DNA of 64,000 nt from an uncultured Bacteroides sp. Its GTDB lineage: Bacteria; Bacteroidota; Bacteroidia; Bacteroidales; Bacteroidaceae. Location of the stretch: NCBI RefSeq assembly GCF_947632445.1, contig NZ_CANRPM010000009.1:1-64000 (forward strand), written 5' to 3'. Of the stretch, positions 32,187-41,970 are shown in pieces. The notes beneath the pieces were generated by a model that did not search any database, was not told the origin of the DNA, and saw only the letters and a program-made list of their open reading frames with translations. Position numbers and translations under genes: made by a program. Each line of letters begins with the position of its first letter. The stretch's first letter is position 1.

Positions 32187-32395
32187 AAAATAGTCCTGTC
32201 ACATCAAATGCCAGATTTTCAATAAATTAGTGCGACACCTTAGGGCATTTGGTAAACATTTCCGCGAAAAATAAAAAATACCTTGCCTTTAAAGGTAGCC
32301 TATTTTTTATTTTATTTCAAAAAAGTTTGCACAGCCCTGTCACGTGTCGCAGCAACCGGCTGTATATCAGTAAATTGGTGTGACAGGACTGTTTT
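32187..32395 (+). mobile_element. MITE-like element, copy 1
   Basis: A 209-bp non-coding element with inverted ends AAAATAGTCCTGTCACA and TGTGACAGGACTGTTTT, plus internal symmetric TGCGACAC/GTGTCGCA motifs. A near-identical copy in the opposite orientation lies at 43310-43519. No transposase is encoded. Confidence 0.82.
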
Positions 32396-32445
32396 ACCCG
32401 TGCCAAAAACCCGTTTTTCTTCCTTCTTTTTTCACGGGCAATTTC

Positions 32446-32697
32446 TTCCGTCCTGACGCCGTGCTTGCTGACCCTCTGACGAAGTGCTTCGTCCCCTCCT
32501 CAGAAAGCACTGCATGACACCCTCACGCAGCACTGTGTCGGGACTTCAGGAAGTGCTGCGTGGCAGCGGAAAAGAATAGACATTTCATTGCCAGCTATTG
32601 CTGTCTGTTGTTGCTTTGAAAAGAACCCCGCCATTGAAGTGAACTTTATCAATGACGGGCAACTGGCTATCTTTTGATTTTATGTCGAACTCACGTC
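32446..32697 (+). repeat. Intergenic repeat family, copy 2
   Basis: Closely similar to 21191-21453 over its whole length. Directly preceded by MITE copy 1, in the same composite order as the inverted copy at 43142-43519. Confidence 0.85.
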
Positions 32698-32842
32698 ATT
32701 TAGAATATTTTTCTTCAATTCAAGAGCAAAATTCTTATCAAACTCATCAATAATACAGAAAATATCCGTAACTTTATCCTTGGTAATCATTGTCGTTGAT
32801 TTTGTAACTTATTGTTTGTCAGACTTAGATGTACAAAATAAT

Positions 32843-33388
32843 TCAGTGATTACCAACTTTTAAGGGAAATTTCTTATCCCAACTCACGTAAGAAAGGACT
32901 TTCTCCACCTCTCCTTCAAAGTTGGGGGTAAAGACACCCTTGCCCATGTTGGCACGGATTTCCTCGATGCGCCAGAAGCGTCCGCCGTCCAATTCGTCGC
33001 TGGGGGTGACAGGGCCGTCATACAGAGTCTTGTATGTGAAGACCAGTTCGCGTTCGCGGGCCGACTCGAAGACGTAGTGCATCACCTGCTGCGGCATAAA
33101 ATCGACGATGCCCAGTTCCTCGCGCACCTCGCGGCGCAGGGCCTGTTCCACACTCTCACCCAGATCCACATGGCCGCCCACAGCCGTATCCCATTTGCCG
33201 GGCTGTATGTCTTTCCATTCGGGTCGTTTTTGCAGATAGAGTTCACCACGTGAGTTGAACACATGCAGATGGACAACGGGGTGCAGCAGCTTGCTACCGT
33301 TGTGACACTCGCCGCGCGTAGCGGCACCGATGATATTACCCTCTTCATCGACGAGGGGGAACATCTCTTGCTTGTTGTCTTGGTTCAT
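32843..33388 (-). CDS. Nudix hydrolase
   Basis: 181 residues. The Nudix box GHVDLGESVEQALRREVREE(L)G (GX5EX7REUXEEXGU pattern) is complete, so catalysis on a nucleoside-diphosphate-linked or isoprenyl diphosphate substrate is likely. The beginning MFPLVDEEGNIIGAATRGEC and HPVVHLHVFNSRGELYLQKR match the Idi/YfcD-like Nudix subgroup. The substrate is not predicted. The gene starts 18 bases after the queA stop on the same strand, so it is co-transcribed with queA. Confidence 0.88.
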   Translation of the reverse strand: MNQDNKQEMFPLVDEEGNIIGAATRGECHNGSKLLHPVVHLHVFNSRGELYLQKRPEWKDIQPGKWDTAVGGHVDLGESVEQALRREVREELGIVDFMPQQVMHYVFESARERELVFTYKTLYDGPVTPSDELDGGRFWRIEEIRANMGKGVFTPNFEGEVEKVLSYVSWDKKFPLKVGNH

Positions 33389-33406
33389 AATCTCCTAATC
33401 TAAAGT

Positions 33407-34630
33407 TTACGGTATCAATAGCGACGAGTCGCCGTAGCTCAGGAAGCGGAAGCCGTGTGCCAGCGCATAGTCGTAGATGGTGTGCCAGTCACCATGGACG
33501 AAGGCCGACACAAGCAGCAGCAGTGTACTCTGCGGCTGGTGGAAGTTGGTCACCATCGCCTTTACGATGCGGTAGTCATAGCCCGGAGCAATGATAATTT
33601 GCGTATGGGTGTGCAGGGTCTCCATGCCGTGATGGTCCAGATAGTCGCGAACTGCTGTCAGAGCTGCAACCGATGTGGGAGCCTCTTCCGGCATCTCATA
33701 AGGCTGCCACTGACGGACGTGCAGTTCCTCTCCCGTAGCATCGGGGTTCTTCAGCAGCATGACCCCAATGTGATAGAGGCTTTCGAGGGTACGTACCGAC
33801 GTGGTACCCACCGCTATGGCCTGCCCGTCGTGAGCTATCAGTTGGTCTATCGTGCCACGAGACACGGAGATGTATTCCGTGTGCATCTCGTGCCCCTCGA
33901 TTTCCTCGCTCTTCACCGGCTTGAAGGTACCGGCTCCCACGTGCAGTGTCAGTTCCTCCAAATCGACTCCCTTCGTGCGCAGGGCGTCGAGCACGCGGGG
34001 AGTGAAGTGCAATCCGGCAGTAGGCGCAGCTACGGATCCTTTTACTTTGGAATAGACAGTCTGATAAGTTGTCTTGTCGCTTTCCTGCGTCTCGCGGTTC
34101 AGGTAAGGTGGAATAGGCAGTTCGCCGAACACTTCGAGAATGTCGGCAAAGGTTACTTCGGCATTGTCCCAGCGGAAGTCTACCCAGTGACTGGTACCGC
34201 GACATTCGCCCCGCTCGGCAGTCAGTGTCAGCGGACGTCCCTTCACCGTCATCTCGCGACGCAGGGAGCCTCCTTTCCATTTTTTCAGGTTGCCTATCAT
34301 GCAAAGCCAGGCAGCATGTTCCGTCTGCTGGAAGTTCAGAGCGTAATCATTCGGTTCCATCGGTTCGAGGCAGAATACCTCGATAAGCGCCCCCGTCTCC
34401 TTGCGGAAATGCAGGCGAGCCTGGATGACCTTGGTATTGTTGAAAACCATCAGGCTGCCGGCCGGCACATAGTCGGGCAGAGAAGTGAAGCGGTCTTCCG
34501 TCACCCCGCCATGTCGGTAAACCAGCAGTTTGGATTGGTCGCGCACAGGCAACGGAAACTTGGCGATACACTCGTCGGGCAGCGGATAGTTGAACTCGCT
34601 GATATGGATATGTCTGGGATCTGGTTTCAT
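33407..34630 (-). CDS. queA: S-adenosylmethionine:tRNA ribosyltransferase-isomerase QueA
   Basis: 407 residues from the ATG at 34630, where the family begins (ISEFNYPLPDECIAKFPLPV). A -7 element just upstream excludes the longer frame. Typical motifs are RDQSKLLVY, DFRWDNAEVTFADIL replaced segment, AAPTAGLHFT, HVGAGTFKPVKSEEIEGHEM and TNFHQPQSTLLLLVSAF. QueA transfers the ribosyl part of SAM to 7-aminomethyl-7-deazaguanine at tRNA position 34 in queuosine synthesis. The protein is longer than the roughly 350 residues of E. coli, as in other Bacteroidetes. It precedes the Nudix gene. Confidence 0.95.
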   Translation of the reverse strand: MKPDPRHIHISEFNYPLPDECIAKFPLPVRDQSKLLVYRHGGVTEDRFTSLPDYVPAGSLMVFNNTKVIQARLHFRKETGALIEVFCLEPMEPNDYALNFQQTEHAAWLCMIGNLKKWKGGSLRREMTVKGRPLTLTAERGECRGTSHWVDFRWDNAEVTFADILEVFGELPIPPYLNRETQESDKTTYQTVYSKVKGSVAAPTAGLHFTPRVLDALRTKGVDLEELTLHVGAGTFKPVKSEEIEGHEMHTEYISVSRGTIDQLIAHDGQAIAVGTTSVRTLESLYHIGVMLLKNPDATGEELHVRQWQPYEMPEEAPTSVAALTAVRDYLDHHGMETLHTHTQIIIAPGYDYRIVKAMVTNFHQPQSTLLLLVSAFVHGDWHTIYDYALAHGFRFLSYGDSSLLIP

Positions 34631-34652
34631 AATTATAGGCTTATTTCGGACG

Positions 34653-34660
34653 CAAAGGTA
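34653..34660 (-). promoter_or_regulatory. -7 promoter element of queA
   Basis: On the minus strand TACCTTTG matches TAnnTTTG, 22 bases before the queA ATG at 34630. Confidence 0.65.
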
Positions 34661-34856
34661 CGGATTATTTGACAAAGGTTCCCCTATTCCTCTGGCAAAT
34701 CCTTCCAATACGACATAACTCATGGCTTGAAATAGACTTCCATAAACTTTGCAGGAGACGATACAAGGCTCCGTTCACTTTGTCCGGTCCGCATGTCCCT
34801 TTTTATGCAGCCTGCGGTCGTAATGGAGAAGACACAGCATCCCTTTCTATCAAAGA

Positions 34857-34894
34857 CTGCCCGCCATTGAGTAAAGTCTATCAATGGCGGGCAG
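34857..34894. terminator. Strong palindromic hairpin between queA and the PUL
   Basis: CTGCCCGCCATTGA (34857-34870) and TCAATGGCGGGCAG (34881-34894) form a 14-bp perfect stem. It resembles the CCGCCATTGAAG segment of the intergenic repeat family. No T-run follows directly, so its role as terminator is uncertain. Confidence 0.5.
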
Positions 34895-34927
34895 CTTGCT
34901 ATTCCGGTTTTATTCGCGCTAAATAAA

Positions 34928-34964
34928 AGGGCGACCCTTAAATACTTGATTTTCGGGTCACCCT
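34928..34964 (-). terminator. Terminator of the SusC/SusD operon
   Basis: On the minus strand AGGGTGACCC pairs with GGGTCGCCCT (one G-C/T mismatch in the centre) and is followed by TTTTATTT. It lies 49 bases after the stop of the last PUL gene. Confidence 0.75.
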
Positions 34965-35013
34965 CTTCACGTTTTATTCAAATGAGATTTAGTTGGTTAG
35001 AAAAATTGTATGA

Positions 35014-36387
35014 TCAAAGGCCCCACAGACCAAATTCGCCCAAGTTGAAGAAGCCGCCCGTTCGGCAGTTCCCATTACCCTGTAACACACAGAAGCGGAA
35101 ATAACTGAACTCGTGGCCTGCATCGAAGACGGGCGACAGATAGCGAGCGTTACCGGTATTGGGCAAACCTTCGCTTATCTCACCACTGAGGCTTTCCCAG
35201 CTGCTGCCGTCGTAACTTATAAACACCTCGATAACCTTGGGCGCCGAACTGGCATTCTCGAAGCGGGTGTAGTACTCGAATTGTACAGTGCTCATGGGGC
35301 GCTTCAAATTCACCTGAATATAGTTGCCGTAAGTAGGATCACCCACGGGCGCACTCCAACTGGAGTGGAAATGCAAACCGGCTCCGCGACCATCTATCAG
35401 ACCGGCCAAACCGGTACCGTCTTGATAGTTCGTTTCTATAGAATTGGCACTCAGCATGTCCACCGTCAAATCTACTAAACCGTTGTAAATACCGATGTAG
35501 ATGATGGACTCGTCCAAGTCGAAGTCTTCAAACGAACACCTGGTCAGCCTGACGGGCAGAATGTATTTCTTCATGTCATTCGGGCGGGTTACATCAATGG
35601 ATAGTCGGGCCGAAGTCTGATCTGAAGTGAACATGATGGTGCCATTGTCCGCCAGCGTGTAGTTCTCTTCAGGGAGCAGGGTGTAAATACCGCCATGCGA
35701 AGCATTATAGCTGTCGAAGGCTTCAGGAGCAGCCACAGCCGTCGCGGTAAAGTCCCACTGGTTGTCAATAGGAAGCACTACCGGCACCTCCAGGGTCTGG
35801 CGGTCTTCACTACCGGCGGCGAAACTGGCCAATAAGTTACCGTCAAGATATTCTGTCCGGCTGAATCTGACATTAGGCGTCATAATGTTCGGCACAAGCA
35901 GCAACAGGCTGTCGTTCACCGTAGCTTCCGTACTGGTCAGCAGCAAAGGCAGGGCGTAACGGGTGTTCGGGCTGGCTTCAAACAAAGTCTTCAGCTCGCT
36001 GGTCTTGAAGATGGTTTTCACCTTGGCGTAACGCTGATCGGCCCCGGCAAAAGACAGGTCGTTATTTTCCAGCGAATAGTATTGAGGGGGAATCATCGTG
36101 TAGCTCAGGTTCCACGTCTCACAATATTGTGCGAACTCGGCGGCATTCATGGACTCCACCCTGCCGGTAGCGGACAATTCCGGTTCGCTACCACCTTTCA
36201 TCACGGTGAACTCATATTCGCCGTCGAAGCCGGTGGTATATAACGCATTGGCTACCGTACCCGAAGTCTGCAACGTCAGGGTAGCATGGTATTCCTCGGG
36301 AAACAGATCGTCGTATGTTTCGCAACTGCCCAAGACAAGCAGTACGCTTGCCAGCAGTAAGTTTGTCAAATATACAGTTCTTTTCAT
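35014..36387 (-). CDS. DUF1735-type surface glycan-binding lipoprotein
   Basis: 457 residues with lipobox LVLGSC, so a surface or periplasmic lipoprotein. Two DUF1735-like repeats (about 40-165 and 185-300) carry the pattern YxLPLLL and YILPVRL. The C-terminal 140 residues (IDGRGAGLHFHSSW, GNYIQVNLKRP, FEYYTRF) look like a discoidin/F5-F8 type C carbohydrate-binding domain. Such proteins sit third in Bacteroides polysaccharide loci and help capture glycans at the surface. It is the last gene of the operon, 22 bases after susD. The ligand is unknown. Confidence 0.85.
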   Translation of the reverse strand: MKRTVYLTNLLLASVLLVLGSCETYDDLFPEEYHATLTLQTSGTVANALYTTGFDGEYEFTVMKGGSEPELSATGRVESMNAAEFAQYCETWNLSYTMIPPQYYSLENNDLSFAGADQRYAKVKTIFKTSELKTLFEASPNTRYALPLLLTSTEATVNDSLLLLVPNIMTPNVRFSRTEYLDGNLLASFAAGSEDRQTLEVPVVLPIDNQWDFTATAVAAPEAFDSYNASHGGIYTLLPEENYTLADNGTIMFTSDQTSARLSIDVTRPNDMKKYILPVRLTRCSFEDFDLDESIIYIGIYNGLVDLTVDMLSANSIETNYQDGTGLAGLIDGRGAGLHFHSSWSAPVGDPTYGNYIQVNLKRPMSTVQFEYYTRFENASSAPKVIEVFISYDGSSWESLSGEISEGLPNTGNARYLSPVFDAGHEFSYFRFCVLQGNGNCRTGGFFNLGEFGLWGL

Positions 36388-36409
36388 ACTCTTTCAGATT
36401 GTTAAATAA

Positions 36410-38389
36410 TTAATAGCCGGGAGCCTGCACAAACTGCGGATTCTTGTACACCTCGTTGGCAAAAAGCGGCAACAGATATAAACGGTTATGCCATGCGAAA
36501 TTCTGGTCGATGGTAGTCTCCGTGTTGAAAGTCGTAAAGTCGGGATCTACGACCGTAGCATTCAGGCCCTTGCGGACACCGGCACCCATGGTTTGCGGGG
36601 CAAGCATCCAACGCCGCACGTCGTAATAGCGCTGGCCTTCGTTGAAGAGCTCGACGGAGCGTTCGTTCTGCACCCATTTCACCATCTGAGCCTGATTTCC
36701 CAATTCCTCCTGCGTCAGGGCCGGGATGCCGGCGCGTTCGCGGATAGGATTCAGAAACTCCAGCGTCTTGGCAGCATTGCCCTGGTTTGCATAACACTCG
36801 GCCAAGTTGAGATACAGTTCGGCCATGCGGATCAACGGGCGGGGTTTGTTCTCCATTGTACTACCGCTGTTGCTATAATAAGAAGCCGGTGCAAGGTATT
36901 TCTGACTCAAGTAGCCCGTCTGACAGTTGTCTCGATTGAACAGTTCGGCATTATAGCCGTGCATTTGGCCGTTTCTCAAGTTTAAGGTCAGAGGATTACC
37001 GTTGTACAGCTTCGTGCCAAAGTCGCCGCCGTCAAACGCAATCCAGGCGTAAAAACGCGGTTCGCGACGGGCATTCAACTTGATGATGTCACTGCGACTG
37101 GCCGTGCTGCTGGCATGGCCATAAATTCTGCCCGATGCACCCGCACTCTGGAACCATTGATCTTCAGGATAGAAAGCAGGGTCTTGATCGACCGGTTTGC
37201 CGTTTTCGGTATAGAACCACTTGATGCTGTTCAGCGTGGGGCTTACCCCGGAGTAACCGCTGTGCCAGCCGTTGGAATTGTTCGGATGAATGCAGTGGGG
37301 CAATGAAGCAATCAGGACATCACCCTGGTTTGCGATACCCCAAATGATTTCCATGTTGCCTTCATTTAAACGGGTGGCGGTGACGTAGCGCATCAGCAGC
37401 ACACGTTCTTTGAACTCCTTGTCCTCCACACCGGTTTCGGGATTGTTCTCGTCACGCAAAGGCACGTAAGGCAGGTTTTCGGACAGACCGTCCTGGCTGA
37501 TCTTGGCCCGGGCATCTTCGAGGGAGAAGAGTTTGTGGCCGGCAGCTATAGCGGCATTATAGGCCTCTTCACAAGCCTGACGGGCAACTTCCCACTTTTG
37601 GGCATCGTAGGTATGGCTTACTAATTCCTTGCCATAACCCGGAGTCTCATAATTTTTATTGACCCATTCGGGATAGGGGAAACTGCCGTTCCACAGCGGA
37701 GAAGCGGCATACACGCGCAGGCGGGCTTTCAGTGCCTTGGCCATAACCGTAGTGGCACGGCCCCATTCGTCGCCCGAACGCGTGGCGGGCAGAGAGCCAC
37801 TTTCAATCGCCTCGTCGAACTTGCTGCAGATCCAATCCACCACATAGTCAAAATGACTGCGCCCGGGGTAAGCGGACTCTGGTGCCGTTTGGTCAATATA
37901 TTCACTCGTAATAGCGCAGGGACCATAGGCGATAAGCGTCTGCATGTGGTAGTAAGCTATGAGGAAGTTTGTCTCAGCCAGATACATGGCTTTCTCTTGC
38001 TCGGTACTTTCTACGGCGTTATGCAGTTCGCGCTGGAACAGATAGCACTGGCCGATGAAACGGTAGTTATTGTTACCCCACGACCAGCCGTCATAGATAC
38101 CGCCGGGAGTGTTGTTGTTCCACTGGATGTACTGGCCGCCATGTCCCCAGAGAGGAGGCAGCACGTACTCATCACAACCTTGCTCAAAGGCCGTGTAACT
38201 CATGGGATTGCGAATGCCGGCATAACAAGAGAACAAAAAACCGAGAGTGGTTTCGTTGTTTTGGTTTGCGTCGCTCAAGTCGGCCTGCTCGACGGGCACA
38301 ATGTCCAGATAGTTGCACGAGGAGATACCGCATAGTAACAACAGCGTGAGCACGGCATTACGGATATTTCTAAATAAGGATGTTTTCAT
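36410..38389 (-). CDS. SusD/RagB-family nutrient-binding lipoprotein
   Basis: 659 residues. The lipobox is LLCGISSC-N, followed by YLDIVPVEQADLSD, the usual SusD start. Helical TPR-like segments and the conserved end pattern (RLAELYLNLAECYANQG, IRERAGIPALT, NERSVELFNEGQRYYDVRRW) are present. SusD proteins form a lid over the SusC channel and bind the incoming oligosaccharide. The length is above the usual 500-600 residues. It starts 29 bases after the susC stop, as in a standard pair. The glycan is not inferred, because no enzymes lie in the locus. Confidence 0.94.
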   Translation of the reverse strand: MKTSLFRNIRNAVLTLLLLCGISSCNYLDIVPVEQADLSDANQNNETTLGFLFSCYAGIRNPMSYTAFEQGCDEYVLPPLWGHGGQYIQWNNNTPGGIYDGWSWGNNNYRFIGQCYLFQRELHNAVESTEQEKAMYLAETNFLIAYYHMQTLIAYGPCAITSEYIDQTAPESAYPGRSHFDYVVDWICSKFDEAIESGSLPATRSGDEWGRATTVMAKALKARLRVYAASPLWNGSFPYPEWVNKNYETPGYGKELVSHTYDAQKWEVARQACEEAYNAAIAAGHKLFSLEDARAKISQDGLSENLPYVPLRDENNPETGVEDKEFKERVLLMRYVTATRLNEGNMEIIWGIANQGDVLIASLPHCIHPNNSNGWHSGYSGVSPTLNSIKWFYTENGKPVDQDPAFYPEDQWFQSAGASGRIYGHASSTASRSDIIKLNARREPRFYAWIAFDGGDFGTKLYNGNPLTLNLRNGQMHGYNAELFNRDNCQTGYLSQKYLAPASYYSNSGSTMENKPRPLIRMAELYLNLAECYANQGNAAKTLEFLNPIRERAGIPALTQEELGNQAQMVKWVQNERSVELFNEGQRYYDVRRWMLAPQTMGAGVRKGLNATVVDPDFTTFNTETTIDQNFAWHNRLYLLPLFANEVYKNPQFVQAPGY

Positions 38390-38418
38390 CTTTTCTCGTA
38401 ATTATCAAGTTAATACAT

Positions 38419-41400
38419 TTAAAAAGTAAGTTGTGCGCCAATGTTGAACGTGTGCTGGAACGGATAGGAGTTCCAGGAAGCCAGTTCAGGATCCCATTCC
38501 TTGAATGGACTGAACACCAGCAGATTGTCGCCCGTGAAATAGATACGTGCATGCTGATTGATGCGGTAGCCGATTTCTAAGGTCTTGAAGCGCATGAAAC
38601 TTCCGTTGCGCATCCAGTAAGTACTGCCCACCGTGTTATTGGCTGTCATGGAACCGGTCAGACCCAAGCGAGGATACTTGGCGTTGGGGTTGGGGTTGGC
38701 TTCGCTCCAGTAATTGTCGGCAATGAATTTCATCACGTTGTTGTCGTTTTGTCCGAAGGGTGAAATACCGCTCATCATGATGATGCGTTTGGCAGACCCG
38801 TTGAAGAACATACCGAAATTCCAGCCTTTGTAGTCTATGTTAAGTCCCAGACCATACTGAATGCGTGGAGTTCCGCCGTATTCGGAAATCATAACCCGGT
38901 CTTCACTGTTGATGATACCGTTGCCGTCCACATCCCGATATTTGACATCACCCGGCATGACAGTACTGCCTAAGTTCTGTATAGGACTGTTGTCGATCTC
39001 TTCCTGGCTCTGGAACAGTCCTTCGGCAATGTAACCGTAAGTGGCGCTTAACGGCTTGCCCGTCGAGGTCTGCCATACATAAGGATAGAGGGGTTCGTCA
39101 AGGTCTACATATTTGTTCTGCGTGTAAGTGAAATTGCCGCGCAACTCTACAGCCAGATCCTTGTTAACCTGCTTCCGGTAAGTGGTACTCAGCTCATATC
39201 CCCAGTTGTCCACCTTACCTTTGTTGCTCCAAGGCTTGGCAGTGTAGTAAGCCAGAGATTCCGGCCATGCTTCACGATGCAGCAGGATGTTGTAACGTTT
39301 GTCGTAAAAGAAGTCGAACGTCAGCGACCAGTCTTTGAATAAGGTAGCGTCGAAACCTACGTCCAGTTTTTTCACGCGTTCCCAACCTGCATTCAACACG
39401 GCATACTGTGTCATCAAGGGGCCGTATTTAGTAATGTTGAGAGACTCACCGAACGTAAAGCCGGGACGCCCGCTACCGATAACGTTCACCTGGTCGATAT
39501 AGAGGAAGTGGGGTGCCCCTGCAGCACTACCGGTCTCATCGCTACCTACCAAACCGTAGGAACCTCTCAGCTTAAAGGAGTTAACCCACTTGGTAAGGGG
39601 TTCAAAGAAAGGTTCGTTGCTTATCATCCATCCTAAAGAAATGGCAGGGAAGAACTCGAAACGGTCGTGCTTGGCCAGACGTTCGGTTCCGTTGTAACCG
39701 AAATTCAGTTCGGCCAAGTAACGCTGGGCGTAGTCATAAGTGAAACGCCCGGAGAAGCCTTGGTTACGGTTGGGCAGTACATCGGCCTTGTATTCGCGCT
39801 GCATATAGAGTAACATACCTCCGATGTTGTGATTGCCGAACTGGCGGTTGTAGTTCACTGTGGCCTGCAAGAAGAAGGTATTGTCACCGCCTCTGGAAAT
39901 GCCACTTTCGGCTATGTAGTCTGTACCGCTGGTACCCACACGTTCCAGTTCATAGGTACCGGTAGCGGGATCGAAGCTGCCGTCTACGATGCGGTAGTAA
40001 TAGGGTTCGATGCTGCGGTTAAAGCTGTTGCTCGACCAGTTCTTGAAGTCAATGAGCGCTGTCGCACTCAGGCCTTTCGTGATAAAGTCGAAATTCTGGG
40101 TGACTTTCAACGAGGTGTTCACGGTGTTCTCCTGGTAATTTCTATAGCTGGTCAACATGTAGGCATAAGGATTGTCGCGCACGTTGGTACCACTCAGAAT
40201 AGCACTACCGAAACGCACGTGCGTATCACCTTCCTGAGCGGGGAACGTAACCGGGAAGCTGACGGGATTCGTAGTCTGAATCATACCAAAGAGGGTGCCC
40301 GTACTGTAATTAGGCCCATGATTGTTACGAATTTGGGCATTCATACGCAGATCCACCTTGGTACTGGAGGTCAGCTTGTAGGTGATGTTGTTCTGGAAGT
40401 TGTATCCCCAGTTGTTGATGTTGTTGTTGTAGGAATACACTTTCTTGGTATTTAGCAAACCCGTGTCGTGGTTGGCTTGGATACTCATGTAATAGGTAGC
40501 TTTGCTTCCACCGCCCTGCACGTTCACGTTGGCACGCTGGCTCAGAGCCATGTGCTTGAAAATGGCGTCTTCCCAGTTTACATCAGGATACATGTAGGGG
40601 TTCACGTGGTTGCGCGTGTTGTCAATCTGTTCCTGACTGTAGCGGGGAGTCCAGCTTTCGGAAGTGGAACGGGTACGCGAAGCCTCGTTGTACAGTTCCA
40701 TCCAGGTGGCTCCGTCCACGAACTCAGGGAAATCGGTCATCACATTGAAGGAATTTTCCACGCTCACGTTGATTTGTGTACGCTCGTTTTCCTTACCGCT
40801 CTTCGTGGTAATCAACATCACACCGTTGGCACCTCGCGAACCGTAGATGGCGGTGGCAGAGGCATCTTTCAGGATTGAGAAACTTTCGATGGTTTCGGCC
40901 GGGATGTTGTTAAGGTCGGATGCGGAAATCTCCACGTCATCGAGCATAATAAGCGGAGTGGCGCGACCGCCGAAAGTGCTGATACCACGAATGTAAAAGC
41001 TGGCAGCCTCACCCGGAGCACCACTGCTCACGGTAGAAATCACACCGGCCAGACGACCGGCGAAAGAGGTGGTCAGCGAGGAAGTGGGCACCTTCAAAGT
41101 CGCACCCTTCACATTGGTAATTGCGCCCGTCACACTCACCTTCTTCTGCGTGCCGGCACCGACAACCACGACTTCTTCCAGCATCTCGTTGTCCGAACTC
41201 AACGTAACATTGACTACGCCGAGGTCGCCGACTTCCACTTCTTGGGACTTGTATCCGATGTAGCTGAACACCAGGACATCACGTCCCGTTGCTTGCAGCG
41301 TGAAGCGTCCGTCGACATCCGTAATGGTACCGACACCGGCATTTTTTACTTGTACGTTTACTCCAATCAGGGGAGACTGGTCCGCCGCATCGAGTACCTG

Positions 41401-41559
41401 ACCCGTAATCGTACGTTTTTTTTGTTGTTGCTGTACTTCCATGACTGCATTCTTGCCACTCGACAACTTGTCAGGAGAGGCCATCAAGGCAAAAGGTGGC
41501 AAAAGCATGGAGAAAACAAGGCATGTTATGTAATGCCCTTTAAATGAAAATTTTTCCAT
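38419..41559 (-). CDS. SusC/RagA-family TonB-linked outer membrane protein
   Basis: 1046 residues from the ATG at 41559; a GTG two codons earlier is in frame. The signal peptide is followed by a carboxypeptidase-regulatory-like domain (ITGQVLDAADQSPLIGVNVQ), a TonB-box-like segment (EEVVVVGAGTQKKVSVTG), the plug (FSILKDASATAIYGSRGANG) and a 22-strand barrel ending FNIGAQLTF. It imports oligosaccharides with SusD using TonB energy. There is no N-terminal STN signalling domain, so it does not act through an anti-sigma factor. It is the first gene of a leftward operon. Confidence 0.95.
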   Translation of the reverse strand: MEKFSFKGHYITCLVFSMLLPPFALMASPDKLSSGKNAVMEVQQQQKKRTITGQVLDAADQSPLIGVNVQVKNAGVGTITDVDGRFTLQATGRDVLVFSYIGYKSQEVEVGDLGVVNVTLSSDNEMLEEVVVVGAGTQKKVSVTGAITNVKGATLKVPTSSLTTSFAGRLAGVISTVSSGAPGEAASFYIRGISTFGGRATPLIMLDDVEISASDLNNIPAETIESFSILKDASATAIYGSRGANGVMLITTKSGKENERTQINVSVENSFNVMTDFPEFVDGATWMELYNEASRTRSTSESWTPRYSQEQIDNTRNHVNPYMYPDVNWEDAIFKHMALSQRANVNVQGGGSKATYYMSIQANHDTGLLNTKKVYSYNNNINNWGYNFQNNITYKLTSSTKVDLRMNAQIRNNHGPNYSTGTLFGMIQTTNPVSFPVTFPAQEGDTHVRFGSAILSGTNVRDNPYAYMLTSYRNYQENTVNTSLKVTQNFDFITKGLSATALIDFKNWSSNSFNRSIEPYYYRIVDGSFDPATGTYELERVGTSGTDYIAESGISRGGDNTFFLQATVNYNRQFGNHNIGGMLLYMQREYKADVLPNRNQGFSGRFTYDYAQRYLAELNFGYNGTERLAKHDRFEFFPAISLGWMISNEPFFEPLTKWVNSFKLRGSYGLVGSDETGSAAGAPHFLYIDQVNVIGSGRPGFTFGESLNITKYGPLMTQYAVLNAGWERVKKLDVGFDATLFKDWSLTFDFFYDKRYNILLHREAWPESLAYYTAKPWSNKGKVDNWGYELSTTYRKQVNKDLAVELRGNFTYTQNKYVDLDEPLYPYVWQTSTGKPLSATYGYIAEGLFQSQEEIDNSPIQNLGSTVMPGDVKYRDVDGNGIINSEDRVMISEYGGTPRIQYGLGLNIDYKGWNFGMFFNGSAKRIIMMSGISPFGQNDNNVMKFIADNYWSEANPNPNAKYPRLGLTGSMTANNTVGSTYWMRNGSFMRFKTLEIGYRINQHARIYFTGDNLLVFSPFKEWDPELASWNSYPFQHTFNIGAQLTF

Positions 41560-41672
41560 TCTCACTTAGTTTTAAGATTAAACAAATAAGAAATATTCAC
41601 ACGTTTCTTTCCAATCATAAAAAATCGAAGAGCTTTTCATCGGTTCTTTAATACTTGTTCTGAAACTGGAGG

Positions 41673-41680
41673 CAAAATTA
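41673..41680 (-). promoter_or_regulatory. -7 promoter element of the PUL operon
   Basis: TAATTTTG on the minus strand matches TAnnTTTG, about 113 bases before the susC ATG, leaving a leader long enough for small-RNA or translational control. Confidence 0.5.
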
Positions 41681-41852
41681 AATAAAATATTAATTGTAAA
41701 TACTCAATCCAGAAAAAAAACGAATTAAAAAACATTATTTAACACTCTGAGTCTGCAAAACATGGTACAGATACCGGATAATCGTCCTCCCGCCCGGACA
41801 AGGTTATGTACTCCGCCCGAAGCAGAAACGATGACGAAACTTCGTTTTCCGC

Positions 41853-41883
41853 TTTGTCTTTTCCCGCGTTTGCCGTACCTTTG
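41853..41883 (+). promoter_or_regulatory. Full Bacteroides promoter upstream of the Smr-domain gene
   Basis: TTTG (41853-41856) and TACCTTTG (41876-41883) are separated by 19 bases, the consensus -33/-7 arrangement, 87 bases before the ATG at 41971. Confidence 0.65.
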
Positions 41884-41970
41884 CCCCGAAGACAGACGGA
41901 TGTGGTAAACGGGAGCAATGCAACAGCCGTACCGGCCCGTCTTGCCTGATGACTTAAAAACAGAGCGGTT

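Noticed and set aside
33455-34672. 405-codon plus-strand open frame opposite queA
   Set aside because: Antisense shadow of QueA with no domain.
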